A stretch of 64,000 bases of DNA, from NCBI GenBank assembly GCA_021613335.1, contig JAJTWR010000308.1, positions 1,632,001 to 1,696,000 of the forward strand. The letters run 5' to 3'. Position numbers and translations under genes: made by a program. The stretch is from Whitmania pigra (Eukaryota; Annelida; Clitellata; Hirudinida; Haemopidae). Under the pieces are notes generated by a model, which saw nothing but the letters and a program-made list of their open reading frames with translations, had not been told where the DNA came from and did not search any database. Shown piece after piece: positions 1 through 12,419 of this stretch (position 1 is the first letter of the stretch; each line of letters begins with the position of its first letter).

Positions 1-1520
1 CACGAGAAGGAGGAGAGGTGGTTGCAGGCCTTTGACATCTTGAAAAGTATTTCCTTTAGGACGAAAATTGTTCACTTGTCATTGTTTACCATGTCACACG
101 AGCAGATCGTCCAATTGGCAGTGTTGGAACAATTTGTGAGCCTAAAAAACTGATCTGAAAAAAGTGGTTGCTGCATAATTTACGCCATTCTTAACCTCAA
201 CGATTTGATGTTATGTTTGGATAGGTTGGAACTGAAGGGTATCTAATATATCTGGAATTTCTCAATATGACCAATACAAAGTCCAATATCAAACACCAAC
301 ATTTTGTATATAATTTTTTAGCTCATTATTTTTTTAAAGAAAGTAATTCAATTTTCTAAAATTGGTCGCTTGCGACAGGAACCTCTTTTGCATTTGCTTA
401 CCATCGTTTTCCGTCAGACGTGTGAGCTAGCTCACAGAGTTGCGTTTCTGCGTGAGGCAGTAGTCCAACATTTCGAGAGATACCAACTCAGCTTGCACTG
501 CCATAAGAACCCTTGAGAATGAGCGCTTTATAAATATCATGTAACTAATATGAAGCGCCTCTGGCTGTATGTAAATGAACTACAACAATCCTACCACTAA
601 CATTTATTCAAATCGATTTTGTTCAAACCAAAACACATTTTAAAAGGTTTCCTTTTTTTATTTGTAACTTTAATTCTACATATATTTTAAAATGTTTCCA
701 GATCCTGGATTGAGGTAATGGATATGTTCAGGCCTGAGTTGTTCAATAAAAGAATGGATGCGGCCGAAAAAATTGCCAAATGCATGAAGTTCAATGTGCC
801 TTACAAAAGACAGAGAGTAGAGGAGGACATGATTAAAGCTATTGAAGACAGAAAGGATGTTTTGGAATCTCATCTGCCTATCCACTCGAGATTGTTTGGA
901 TTTAACGAAGCACCAATTTATCCTCATAACATCGACCCCAATTACACCTATCCATGTAAAGATATGTTGAACATATATTTGAATATAATTTTTTGAAAAC
1001 AAATTCTCAAAATGATTCCAGACCATTACGTTCCTCGCCAAGTCTGGAACTTACATCCACATCTTGCCGAAAATCTCAAAAATGTTGCAAGTTCGTTCAG
1101 ATCTCTTTGTAATGTGCAATATATTAATAAATTTAAAGTATTATTCAATTTGGAGCAGTGACTTTTTTAAATTATTTACTTTAAACAGTAATCACCTAAT
1201 TTAATTTTAAAAATTACAGACAGGGCTATAACGCTCCTAGCTCACACACCTCCTACATCACCCAGCGGGACCGCTCGACAATCATGTTTGTATAAATATT
1301 GGTGGCACATCAAATGGAGATGATTTAGTATATAAAAATAATTATTTCTTTAGTGAATTCCGATAAAAGGAGGGAGGAGGCAAGTGAAATTCAAATTGGC
1401 AAACTTCTGGGTGCGCTGACGGAAACAAAACAAGTCATAAACAACCTTATGACCAAACAGCAAGAGCAAGCCAAGCACATTCAAAACTTGGAAAACTTTC
1501 TCAATGAGCAAAATCCATGA
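1..1520 (+). CDS. Gene A, 3' part: unrecognised protein with C-terminal coiled coil
   Basis: Six exons splice in one frame: 1-135 (cut by the window edge), 379-419, 702-955, 1022-1090, 1220-1285 and 1354-1520. All junctions are GT-AG and the joined length is 244 codons including the stop. The first visible residues (HEKEERWLQAF) resemble the C-terminal helix of a PH domain. The middle exon carries the marker RKDVLESHLPIHSRLFG; a proline/serine-rich stretch (LLAHTPPTSPS) follows, and the last exon is a Q/E-rich coiled coil (about 54 residues). The exons from 702 onward match gene B one for one with the same phases (2, 1, 1, 1). Function is unknown. Exon 379-419 is short and supported only by splice sites and phase. 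If the splice at 1285 is skipped, a shorter product ends shortly downstream. Confidence 0.65.
422..590 (+). repeat. Diverged SINE in gene A intron
   Basis: This is an old copy of the SINE found inside the hAT element at 12858-13047. Shared blocks include the central tRNA-like part, GAGCGCTTTATAAAT, AAGCGCCTCTG and a 3' end of ATGAA followed by ACAA-type repeats. It starts within a few bases of the donor site at 420, so the intron is largely SINE. Confidence 0.55.
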
Positions 1521-4049
1521 AGGAGTTCTCGCTAAATGATTTCTCCGAAAATGTTGTGATATTAGAAGCAACAAACCGACTACAACATCCACATCGTCAC
1601 TTTAGGCTATGAATTTTTAATTTTATGCAAAATAATATGATCTTTTATTATTGAGCCCAGCTTGTTATTCAATTTGTCAAAAGCGAAATATCTTTTTAGA
1701 TGTTAAAATATATTAATATATATATAATAATATAAAAATAGCTATGGTACCTAATGCTATTGTGAAATTTACTTCACACGAAAATAAGTTTTAATGAAAC
1801 GCTAAATAAATTTTTAAAATTCGAAAATAAAAAAAAATCATGCTTTAAACAGAATGTTATAAGATGTCTAGTTAGATATTTGAAAATTAAAGATCATGAA
1901 TTGTGGAGCCAGAAATTAAGTAAACACATTCGCGCCAAACATATTCAATCAATACGCTCTTAAAAAAACGCTCACAACGATATGGTACCTGATAGACGAT
2001 TTTCAATCAAGTCCATCTTAAAATAAGATATTCTAGATTCTACAATCTAAAGTTCCAAGGTGCAGACTTTTACATGCTCCTAGAGGCAAAGAACTTTCTA
2101 GGGTTTGTGTCAATATTGCGAAGGATTTAGAAAGAAGTTAAGATTTTTCTAAAAAAAAGTATTCTTTTGAAAAGTTGTTCAGTAAGTATTTTAAATATGC
2201 AATTCTTTTAAATCCATTAATTTAAATTTTAAATTGACTCTTGCTGTGATTAGAAAATCGATATTAAAGATTAAGACATTCATGATTTTGACGTGTTCGA
2301 TGTTATGTCTCTGTTCCAGACTTTCTGAAGTTCTTAAAAAAATGAGGCCAACATTCAGATGATGAATTGGGTCACAAAAGTCAAATCCCGATACGATCAC
2401 ATCTGCCATAATATTCTTAATTCTTTTTGATATTTAGAATGAGGTACGCTTATCTTCATAAGTCGAAGATATAGATCTGCGGTAAGCTAGCCAGTTACGT
2501 TAAAATTTATTTTAAATATTCTTAAATTGAGTTTTGAAAGGCTGTCCCCTTTTTTATGCTGTCTGGTCTAGAGTGACTCCGAAAGCTCTCATTGGCGTCT
2601 GTGTGCTTTGCGTCTGAAAACTTTGATTATGCCCTTTTTGGCCTTTCTATGTTGATTGAATCCGGCCCAGTTCGCTGTAGTGGTCTTGAAAGCTCTCAGT
2701 GGCTTCCTCACACCTCATACTTATACTTATAAAGAAAGTGGAGTTTTATTGGTAGCGGCAGCGGGCCTTTACGCAACCACAGTTTGGTCCACATTCCATA
2801 GTTCCTTGCGAGCCCGCGGTTGACCCATTTTCTTCCACAATGCCACACCAAAGAACACTTTCCTGCAAATTTCCCCCTAAAATGGGCAAAACTCCAGGAT
2901 TGAGCATGCTTGAAAGCCATTCCTTCCTGTTAAAGATAATTCTCACAAAAATTCTTAATAAAATCTCAAAAAGTCATTCTAATATTTCAAAAAAAGAGCC
3001 TTAGGCATCCAAGGGTTTAAAAGTAAAAAGTTTAAGGTTCTAAAGTCTAATGTAGAATTAAAATGGTCTTAAAAATAATATTTCTCAGAAGAGCTCAAAT
3101 ATTTTAGTCGAAGTTAAAGAAATTAATAACAAAAGCAACAACGACGATGATTTATTATAATAAAACATGGGAATTGAATGGTGGCCAATTAAGGCTCAGA
3201 CAGACATTATATCTGTCACTGTACATTAATAAACCATAAGCAAGATCCTTCATAAATTACGGTGACTTCGTAATAAACTCTTGAATTCGATTGTTTTTCT
3301 TGTTGGTGTGAATAATAATAATAATATGTAAATAACTAAATAATAATTTTAAAATTCACTTTCAAATATTTCCTATTTAATGCCACTCATTTAATTTTTC
3401 AAAGAATCAAACGAAATCATGATTTACAACGTCACATGTGAACGCAAAGAAAACATGTTGTCAAGAAGCCATTTCCTTTTATTGTAACTATAAAATACTA
3501 ACATCGACAACGTAAATGTTCCTTAAAGTTGGATGGATGTATAAATATGGTTAGAACATTTTAAGCGAACGTAAAATTAATAAGATATGAGAAATGAGAT
3601 TGGAAAATAACATTTATTATTTTTAATTTTACCACAAATTTTCAGGTCAATTAAACGAAATTAAACTTATTTTGGAATTAGCAATTAATAAGCGGTCATA
3701 TTTTCGTTAGTGGGTTTTTCTCGATCAAAAGTTTGTGGTAAACCATAAGGTTTGTCAGGCTGAATATTCTACATTTGAATTTATTAACTGACTTTTTCAC
3801 AATGAGCTCTGTAAGGACATTTAAAGCCGTTTACTCTTTCGTACGCATTCGTTGGATGTTACACCATGATGTATGCCTGAGCGACGAAGAATTGCGGCCT
3901 CTGTGGGATGCTGTGGGATGATATCCTTTATGTTAAGTGGTGCACTCGAAAGATGTATTAAGCCTAATTTTCTAAAACGTAGTTTTAAAACGAACAATTT
4001 TGATCCACGGTTGTGATCGAATGTTCCTTTGCATGTTTTCACTTTTTAG
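1521..4049. other. Intergenic, no convincing gene
   Basis: AT-rich sequence. A minus-strand open stretch at 2746-2946 ends in a small cysteine-rich tail (MECGPNCGCVKARC), like the tails of some transposon-encoded proteins. I could not link it to a family or to further exons. The rest shows only short chance open frames. Confidence 0.4.
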
Positions 4050-4201
4050 GAACTCGTACTCCATTTGCTTGGTGGTCTCTCTCTTGGTTCGAACTGGATC
4101 AACTGTCATGCGCACTAAACTATTACAGATCTCCAAAAAAGAACACAATAAAAGGCACACTCGTCTTGGATGGAACTCAGATCGTATTGGACAATGACAA
4201 G
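4050..4201 (+). CDS. PH-domain-like exon, probably the 5' part of gene B
   Basis: An acceptor after a T-run (TTTTTAG at 4043-4049) and a donor GTAATA at 4202 bound a 152-base open exon. Its translation has the layout of the first half of a pleckstrin homology domain: WFELDQLSCALNYYRSPKK followed by KGTLVLDGTQI, matching the usual W-x-L plus YY-x-S plus KG-x-I/L pattern. PH domains bind phosphoinositides or proteins at membranes. It lies between genes A and B in B's orientation, and gene A begins with a PH-like last helix, so I infer it belongs to gene B. The exon holding the second half of the domain was not found, so the link is not proven. Confidence 0.45.
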
Positions 4202-4436
4202 GTAATATTAATGGTAATTATTATTAATTAACTATTACACATCGAATGTCTCTAAGTCGATAAGTCTTGGTCGACTATCATTTAGTTCGGATGGATTTCT
4301 GTACCCAAATGGCTAAATAAAGAGAACGTGTTTGGAATCATTAAGGGTAAGAAGTCAATTACGCTATGCTGCTACTACTCCGGAGAAAAGGAGTAAGTGC
4401 GACTTTTATTTAATTATTTTTTTTGAATTTTTATTT

Positions 4437-4552
4437 GATGACACTGATGACGACGATGACGACGACGATGACGGCGACGATGACGATGACGACGACGATG
4501 ATGATGATGATGATGATGATAATGATAATGATGATGATGATGACGATGATAC
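4437..4552 (+). repeat. GAC/GAT trinucleotide microsatellite
   Basis: About 115 bases of GAC and GAT triplets with few interruptions. It reads as poly-Asp on the plus strand and as His/Arg-rich on the minus strand. Neither frame has splice or coding context. Confidence 0.9.
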
Positions 4553-4679
4553 TGAAATTTTGAGGGCTTATATAGAATCGGATGTGAAGCCTGCGCCCCA
4601 TATAACGTCACATAGCGTCACTTCCCAAGGGCACTACCTGACTGTGCAGATAGTAGAGTAGCTAAGTGGCCGTCCCGGA

Positions 4680-4902
4680 TGCCAAATTGAGAATATTGAA
4701 CGATGAAGGGTACCAAATCATCAGTATTTTATATAAAATTTATAACGTTAAGGGGTGCACCAAACTATCGAAAACTACAAAACTACGAAATCCATAGCTA
4801 CACCTGTGTGCAGGCTGGCTTACCAAAACGACGCTCAGCGAATGCTTCATTTGTCGAACGCACGCGCGGATTCAATCCTCTGAGCTAAATTGCTCGCCAA
4901 TT
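4680..4902 (-). repeat. Possible tRNA-derived SINE
   Basis: On the minus strand, just inside the right end, TAGCTCAGAGG matches the tRNA A-box, and GCGTTCGAC about 30 bases later resembles a B-box. The sequence continues without coding potential. I found no second copy here and no clear target duplication, so this is tentative. Confidence 0.35.
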
Positions 4903-5495
4903 TAGATATATTATTGTCATGAAATGGACTTTAAAAAAATACACACAGACACTATATGTTATTTATATATTTATATATATATATTATTTATGTATTGATA
5001 TTATATTTATAAGCATATCCACCGGGGTGCTTACCGCAGATAGTTTACCCATTGATATTTTTCTAAGCCCGATTAGTTTATGGAATAGTAATAATTCTCG
5101 AATTTTAACTTTAATAACAGAGCTAATTAATTAATTAAGAAAGCTGTCGATATTAGTATTTATTACCTGTTATAAGTTTCGATGACTGTTTCTTTGCTTT
5201 CCTTACGTGCCTTTAATCTGAAGTTAATTGTTTGCCGCTAATCCGGAGTGCTAAAAACAAAATGTTAAAAAAACAAATATTAAAAAATGACCTCAAATCT
5301 ACTTTGATCTAAAATATAAATCAAATAAATCGTAGATGTTTACATACGGATTTTTTTTAATTTGTTCATATTTAATGTTTTTATGTTATTATTTTAATTT
5401 TTATAGTAGATATGAAGAATTTTTCAGGATTTTTCATTTTCCGTTATAATTCCTGAAATATAAATTTTAGTATTTTTGCAATTAAAACTCGTTAG

Positions 5496-7034
5496 ATCCT
5501 GGATCGAAATTATGGGAATGTTCGGACCTGAGATGTTTAATAAAGCAACGAATGCTGCCTTGAATATGAGCAAATGCATGGCGCTGATTGAGGCAAAAAA
5601 TGCAAAGAAAAAGGAGGCCGAAAGAGCCGCGAGGGAGAAAAAAGATGTTTTGGAAACTCATCTGCCTATTCATACGCAACTGTACGGCCTCAACGAAACA
5701 CTTCCGCGTCATCACATTCCTCGCGATTACACGTATCCATGTAAGGATATTTGATTAATGTATTTGGATAAAAAGTAAATCCAAAATGTTTACAGATTCT
5801 CAGGTTCCTCGGTTTTCCTTTAACAAGCATCCTCATGTCGCCGAAAATCTTAAAAATATTGCCAGTAAGTGTTCGGCTTATTGTTTCCATATTTGCATGA
5901 CAAAGAGAATAAATTTGGTTAACCAAATATACACATATATAATTATTTTTAAACTATATCATTTTTATAGACAGAGCCGTAACGCTACTGGCTCATGTTC
6001 CTCCAGTCTCTCCCAGTTCGGGCAGCAGTCGAAGAACTTCAGGTTCATGAACATCAATCACTTCAATATCTGACATTAATATCCTCCACAGACAACATTC
6101 GTGACCTTGATGTCCTCATTGGCTCACTTTTAAATAACATAATAGCCCATAACAACTAGTCACTCACAAGGGACTTGTCAGAATGCTTATACTTCTTAAA
6201 TGCTTTTGCTTAGGAGATAAACAAATATTGACCAGAGCACTTATGTTCAGATAGCCTTAAATATTGTTCCAGTCTGGAGCCTCCATAACAGGCAGCTCAT
6301 AACCAAAATTGATTTCAGAAACCCGGACTAAAGGCCCTCGAATATCGACACCTCATCCATGAGTTTTGCTTCTGCTACAAATGTAACAAATAAATGTAGC
6401 GTACTAGTACACAGCTCCACTCACTGCACCATTCCGGAATTCCCGTTATATCATTTCGTATACGTGGTCACTCCTTCCAACTACGCCAAGAAAATGATCC
6501 ACTAATCACATGCTCCACAGCCTCCATTTCTTCGCCAATCGAATCGTCAAACCCTGGAATTCCCTGCCTCTAGATATCATCAGGTCCTCAACCCTTACCC
6601 TATTCCGATCTTGCATATCTTTCTCTGATCTCAACAAATATCTTATAATTACATGATTTCAATTTATAATTCTTAATCACTCTACTAATTGTAGTCTAGA
6701 TAACTACTACAATTTGTGTTAGTGGTCATTATCAAACCTTTTTTTCTTGCAACAAATAAATATATAGTTTAATTTTAATTTTAATATGAGCATTAATCAA
6801 TTAACTAGTTGTTTTAGCTTTAAGAAAGTTTTTATAATTACTTATTCGTTTAAAGTGATGTCGGAAAGAATAAGGATGGAAGAAGCGTTGGCAAATGACG
6901 CTCAAGTCGATGATCTTCTGACTACCTTATCGGAAACCAAGCAAATTCTAAACGGTATCGAGTACAAACAACAAGAGCAAGATGGTCACATCAAGCTGCT
7001 GGACAGTGTTCTGAGCATGCGAAGTCGTCGATGA
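5496..7034 (+). CDS. Gene B, 3' exons: paralog of gene A with C-terminal coiled coil
   Basis: Exons 5496-5740, 5796-5864, 5971-6042 and 6856-7034 splice in one frame with phases 2, 1, 1, 1, the same as gene A. Conserved markers are SWIE at the start, KKDVLETHLPIHTQLYG, HPHVAENLKNIANRA, LLAHVPPVSPSS and a C-terminal coiled coil with LSETKQIL and KQQEQ. A charged K/E-rich helix sits in the first exon. Gene B's last intron (813 bases) contains a LINE fragment. The donor at 6043 (GTTCAT) is weak; reading through it gives a shorter isoform that stops at 6048-6050, after SRRTSGS. Upstream exons are unresolved apart from the PH-like exon at 4050. Function is unknown; the family looks like a cytoplasmic, possibly membrane-recruited, coiled-coil protein. 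Confidence 0.65.
6085..6765 (+). mobile_element. Non-LTR retrotransposon 3' fragment (decayed)
   Basis: Three blocks, broken by frameshifts and stops, resemble the end of a LINE reverse transcriptase. DNIRDLDVLIGS is like the 'DLGV' block, LLKCFCLGDKQILTRAL is like the 'RCFxSRDxxxLxRAF' block, and NRIVKPWNSLPLDIIRSS matches the C-terminal 'NRVVxxWNSLP' motif. An A-rich 3' end (CAACAAATAAATA) follows. It is a dead 5'-truncated copy in gene B's last intron, in the same orientation as the gene. CR1/Jockey-like is my best guess. Confidence 0.75.
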
Positions 7035-9470
7035 AGAACTTTTATTTGAAAAACAACATTTTAAAATTGTAGTTACTGTGAGCGACTCAACCTCAGACAA
7101 TACTTCCAACTTGTAGTTATACACTACAATGGTTTTGGAATCAAGGTAAGTTTTATCACAATCATCTAAGCCACAGACTATAAAACTTTTCGAGTGATAA
7201 AGAAGGCACACCAGGCCAGAAGAAACAAAATAAAGTAAGGGCTGATTTATTAATAAATGTTGTACGGTCGTTGGGAAACAATATACAATGTATATAGACA
7301 ATGTCAGGTTCCTAAGATGAGCGACGGAATTTTTAATTAAATGAGCGCAGATGCGTCGAGCGCCGCTTACAAATTGTTCATTTCACGCACTATGGGTCAA
7401 ATATCTATTGAGTTAAAACTCGATCTATCTCACGATAAGTGCAATTAGGTCGGAAGCAATAATAAATAGTATATAAATAATATAAAAATATAATAACTAG
7501 AGGAACGTTAAGCTCGACTGGAGTACAAGCTAGCTAGCTGTTTGACGAACCCAGATCTAAGCTGAAACTTTCTTGACATTAAACAGTTTAGTTTTAAAAA
7601 TTAATTAAACAAATTAGTTTTTCTGTATATATAACGGCTTGTTTGTTTGGTTCAATAAACTCAAAAAAAAATTAAACAACCAAACAGAGCAACAGAACCA
7701 ACTTTTAATATTCGTCAGTCATGAGGATTTTTTTTTAACCATTTGAAGCATTTCATATTCCGAACAAACTAAATTAAAAGACAGGAAGTTATGAATTTAC
7801 GAAAGTTAATTGATTATTATTATTTAATTAAGTTGAGTTTATGGCTGGTAAGAATACATTGTCAAGATATTAAACTAATACAAAGCTGCATATCATCTTT
7901 CAATATTTACTTTGCAATGATTACATCAAGTAACAAAACCGGCGCCACATAAAATTGCAATCGTGATGCGTCACAGGAAAACAAGAACTAAAATTAAAAA
8001 CTATTGCGATAGGACATTAAGAATGGCATAAATAATAATAAAATGAGTGAATGCAGTTCTTCAGAGGAAGTCTGTGAAGAACCAAAGGAAACCTGTGATT
8101 TTGAACAGAAAGTTTTGCTTAAAGTTGGATGGATGTCTAAGTACAGTTAGGAAACACCAAGTTTATTTTGTCTTTCCAGATTCAGTGATTCATTATTTGT
8201 TAAATTTTAATTTATGCATAGAAATCTGATATTATAGCACAGTGGCGGATTTCGGGGGGAGGGGAGGTTTTAAAGTCTATTTGCGAAATATCCGTTATTA
8301 TTAAAGCCGGGGCATAGAAACTGAATACTACACCTTGATATAGGGCAAAACCGCTCATTTTTTGCTGCAGTGTTAAACTGTCACTCTAGGCAGTTTTTAC
8401 TGTATTTGCTTATTTTTGACAGAATATTCACAAAAGAGTCTTAAAATTTACATTTCTCATCGAAGATCTCAGAAATTACTTATAAGTTGCTTATTTAAAC
8501 ATTGAAAATAAAATTGAATTGTTTGTCATTTACAAGTTAGCTCCGTTGTGAAATAATTATTTATATTAACTAGAAAATTGAGTTTCTCATGTAGACATTG
8601 AATAAATATTTGATAAAATAATAAAAAAAAGATATAATTATATCAGATTCGTTATTCCCATTGCAATGGTGGTCAAAATACTGGTTTGTCCTTAACCAGT
8701 TAACCTGCTCTTTGTCTTACTGTGGAAGTCCAATTTGTCCCAAAAAAATCAAATCGCGTTCTCTTCACAACCTCTTATTTGTCCAAATGGGAGACGAAGT
8801 AACCTTATGCTTATTGATTTATAAATGACTTGGTAAAACTTTTTTTTAACTTTTTTTAATCTTCAATTTAACTTTTCTGATTCATTTTGCATTCTTCAGG
8901 TTAAAGGGTTTATACGATGGTTTGGTTGATTAAATAAATTAACTGATTGAAACAATGAACCTCTGCAAATCTCATCCACTTAATTGTAAGAGAATAATTA
9001 ATTGTTATGTAATTTATGACTATTTTTCTCAGGTTAGAACTTTTGCGCGCTTGCCGGAATGGTTAAATAAAAGCGGGTTGTTAAAACTCAAGTTTCGCTT
9101 TAGAAGTTTTCTCTTGTGTTGTGACGATGCGGCGCAGGCAGCGTTAGATTTTCAACTTATTCGAATTAATTTCACTTCTTTTGTCTATTGTTTCAATAAA
9201 TTATTTTGGTTGTCATTACACAATGCAGCCGTTGGATTGTGTAACTCAAAGCGGATGGGATAGATAGTTAGGATTAACAGTATTAATTTAGTATTAATGT
9301 AATACTAAATCATACTACGACTTTAGTAGTTTGTTTTTAGCACAGCTTTATATTTGGCCTTCAAGTTTTCGTTAGCTTCAACAATTATTCATCCCATCGG
9401 ATAACCTGTCTTGTGACTTTGCAAGTTATCACCGTGTAACTAGTAATATTTAAAATTCATTAAAATAATT
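7035..9470. other. Intergenic, no convincing gene
   Basis: AT-rich sequence with only short unsupported open frames. An open stretch at about 8955-9263 (PEWLNKSGLLKLKFRFRSF) is the only candidate and could be an upstream exon of the gene at 9.5 kb. I found no clear splice pair for it. Confidence 0.4.
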
Positions 9471-9482
9471 TTGTTTTTCAAG

Positions 9483-10063
9483 GGAGTGGAAAGCAGCATT
9501 GGAATCATTAATTGTAGTGGAAACTATGGAGTGCTTGACAAGTGAAGATGAGGACATTCCAGCCTGGCTTCCCGAACAGTTTTGTTCCCCTTACGTCGAC
9601 TTCGACGGTAAGTTGGAACTTTGGAATCTCCAAATTCGCCTGGCTGTGTACTAGTTAAGGACTCTTATATTGAAAGAGATTGGACGGAATGCTCACGGCA
9701 ACGTATTACACCTTCGTTATTCATGTATTTCAAAGCTCATAACAAAACAGTTACCACTTTAGAGGTATCGCATTCTAATAATATGAAGCACTTTTAGGAA
9801 GACAAATTTTTGCTTTATAGTCTACTTGCAGACTTATTGTCATGATTTCAGAGATGATGAAGTTTGAAGAGGTTAACAGAAAGTCGAAAAGCGAATTTAA
9901 TGATCAACTATTGACGCCCTTTTGTTTTCTATGCAAACGAAGATATCGGAAAAAACCACCAAAAGGCTTTGCGTTGGTGGGTAGAGGAAAGTCTTCCGAA
10001 TTCCGGAAATATAAGAAAAGTCTTCGCATTTCTCAACAAACACAACAATCTTCAAAAAGTTAA
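9483..10063 (+). CDS. Unrecognised gene, two 3' exons
   Basis: Exon 9483-9607 lies between acceptor TTTTTCAAG and donor GTAAGT; exon 9863-10063 follows acceptor TTTCAG. They join in phase 1. The product has an acidic stretch (TSEDEDIPAWLPEQF), then VDFDEMMKFEEVN, then a Cys/Lys/Arg-rich part (FCFLCKRRYRKKPPKGFAL), and ends in a basic Q/S-rich tail. The lone CxxC and basic tail suggest nucleic-acid or zinc binding, but I recognise no family. A transposon-derived origin is possible. The 5' end was not found. Confidence 0.45.
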
Positions 10064-10806
10064 AAAAAAAAGATAAATGACAACTAAATTTTCAGCACTT
10101 TTTTGATAAGAAATCATAACAAATGACCTGTAATAAATTAAATAACGTTGTTGTTTAGAAAGCCATTCTATTTAATCGAAGCCCTTGATTTTTTATATTA
10201 ATGTCAAACAAGAAACTTTGAAGAAAATCTTTGTGCGAATCTTGGAAGTGAAGCTCTAAGAATAATTTGGCTTCTCGTTGGCGCAGATGATCGATCACTC
10301 GCCACAACGCTCTAGCCTCGTGCATGACCAGATGCTGCGCCTCTTAAATTTCATTGATTTTCGACAAAACTTCAATTCAGCCAATCTGCTATGAGAATCA
10401 AAGTATCCCATAGTGCGCGTAAATCATGGGAGACTGCATATGTATTTGAAAATTTTATTTAAAAGAGATAAAAATTAAAATTGTGAACCAGACCCGTTCA
10501 ATAATGTTTCATCATATTTTTGTATCATATTATGAAGCCTTGCGGAGGCATCTCGATAAAAAATTTTTAGAATAATTGACATTGATCGGTCTAACTTAAC
10601 CTCACAGAGGGGTTGTTCGCTCTTCAGGGTTTGGATAAATTTTCATACCTTTAGATGATTTGACCCAATCAATTCGCTAAAAGATCTGTGCTAAGCCTCG
10701 CAGAAATTATAAGTTTTAGGCGAGGCTGTCAAAGCATCTTCACAGCAGTTCAATTGGTGATGCGGGAATCGAGGTGGTTTTCGATCGCGTCGATATGGTC
10801 ATCCGA
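10064..10806. other. Intergenic, no convincing gene
   Basis: Slightly less AT-rich than its surroundings, with some long runs free of stops on either strand, but no consistent exon structure or recognisable motif. Confidence 0.4.
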
Positions 10807-11051
10807 TCCAAGTGCAGAGGCGTAGCCTGGGTATTTTGCGCCCGGGGACAAACTATAGAATTGGCGCCCTTTTCCATGTCTATATATTTAATCTTACTGT
10901 ATTACACTAAATTTGAAATTGAAATAAAAATCAAATTTTAATGGCACAAGGCATCCATTTAAAAGTGAAAAACCATTCTACAAATAGTAGCGCATCAGTA
11001 ACCCAATCAGTCAGTCTAAGATGATTTACATGCATAGTAGTCTAATAGTGT

Positions 11052-12419
11052 TTAAAATAGATTTATTTTTCTTGATTTAACAGTTGCAAACTGATCAATA
11101 GCGTCATCAAAGTCTGTTTTCTCAAGCGTTTCTCTTTCTATACTAAGAAGAGCAAGATCACTGAGACGATCCTGTCCCATTGATGCACGCAGATACGACA
11201 AAATAAGTTTCAATTTGCTGAATGATCGTTCACAGCTTGCAATTGAAACTGCTATTGTTAACAAAATTTGTGGTGAAATTCCAAAATTTGGAAATACGTC
11301 GCTTCCATAAAGCACAATAAAACCAAGGAGATCCAAAGGAGTTTCTGGTAGAGTTTCAGTTCTCAGCAGCATTCTGGTGAAGAGTTCGTAGCCATTAATG
11401 TCCGTGTCTTAGAAAGTTGCAAAATCTGCACAACTTCGACGAATTTCATCTTCATCTGTGTCAGATGTCAGAAGAGTCTTAACGTCCAGCAGAAATCCAA
11501 ATTTTGTGTTCAGGTCTTTGAGTCGTGAAAAACGTGTTGACATCTCCTGTTGAAGACGATCGAACACATTCTTCATAACACGCATTACTTCCTCTTCTGA
11601 TGAGAGTCCTGCATCTCTTGCCAGTTCTCCAGGCATTCTCCTACGTCGACTAATTCTTCTTTCTACCTGAATATCCCATGCTGTGCATTTTGTTCTGGCG
11701 TTTTCGACCGCAGCCAGGCTCAAATCATCACGAAGCTTGATAAATTCTTGCTCCAAAGATTCAATATCAGTCGCAGCTTCCTTGAAATTTATGGTAGGAT
11801 CTTGTAGGCGCTTCTGTGCACGATCAATTTTTCCAAGAACGACATTCCAGAAGTGTAATAAAACTATGAAATTAAAATTCAATATACAGGCCAGTAACTG
11901 CTGTGAACCACTTCTAGTTTCAGGTGTCATAGTGGAGTCTTCCGATAATTTCTCTAGCAATCCAACTAGTTCATCCAGTCCTTCATGGATAGCTTTAACA
12001 GCTTCAGATCGTGCACTCCAGCGTGTTTCAGACTCTCTTTTTCCTGTTATGGGAAGAGCTCTTTTTAATTCTTCCCAACGAATTGTTGAATGAGAGAAAA
12101 ACGAATATATGCTTTCAAGTGTTCCAAAAAAAGTTACGACAACAGGATCTTGCTTAGCTGAATACACACCTGCTAAATTTAAGCTGTGGTTGTCACAGTT
12201 GACAAACAGTGCTCTAGGATTTCTGTCACATATTCGTTGTTGAAGGCCAGATATAAGCCCAGTCATCATCGAAGCATTGTCATAACATTGAGCTCGACAG
12301 TCGGCTAGAGGTATCTCATCAGAATTCAGTCTCTCGACGATGACTTTCTCTAGGATTGCAGCATCTTTTGAATATATCTCGATATAACCTAAAAATGATT
12401 CTTTGATTTTTAATACAAA
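11052..12419 (-). pseudogene. hAT transposase, C-terminal two-thirds, broken (copy 1)
   Basis: The frame is open from 12419 down to 11409, then has an in-frame TAA at 11409-11411 where copy 2 has a tyrosine codon; it continues in the same frame at 11372-11052. Visible parts are the RNase-H-like block CRAQCYDNASMMTG, VNCDNHSLNLAGV, a helical insertion, and the hAT dimerisation domain SIASCERSFSKLKLILSYLR with LALLSIE. Two small in-frame deletions relative to copy 2 lie near 11350-11375. There is no zinc-finger N-terminus. As it stands it is not a functional transposase. Confidence 0.85.

Noticed and set aside
4332..4661. Open frame with a long poly-aspartate tract
   Set aside because: The frame is created by the GAC/GAT microsatellite. 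The flanks have no coding signal and the opposite strand gives an equally open His/Arg frame.
11683..12093. 136-residue plus-strand open frame
   Set aside because: Antisense shadow of the hAT transposase; no motif of its own.
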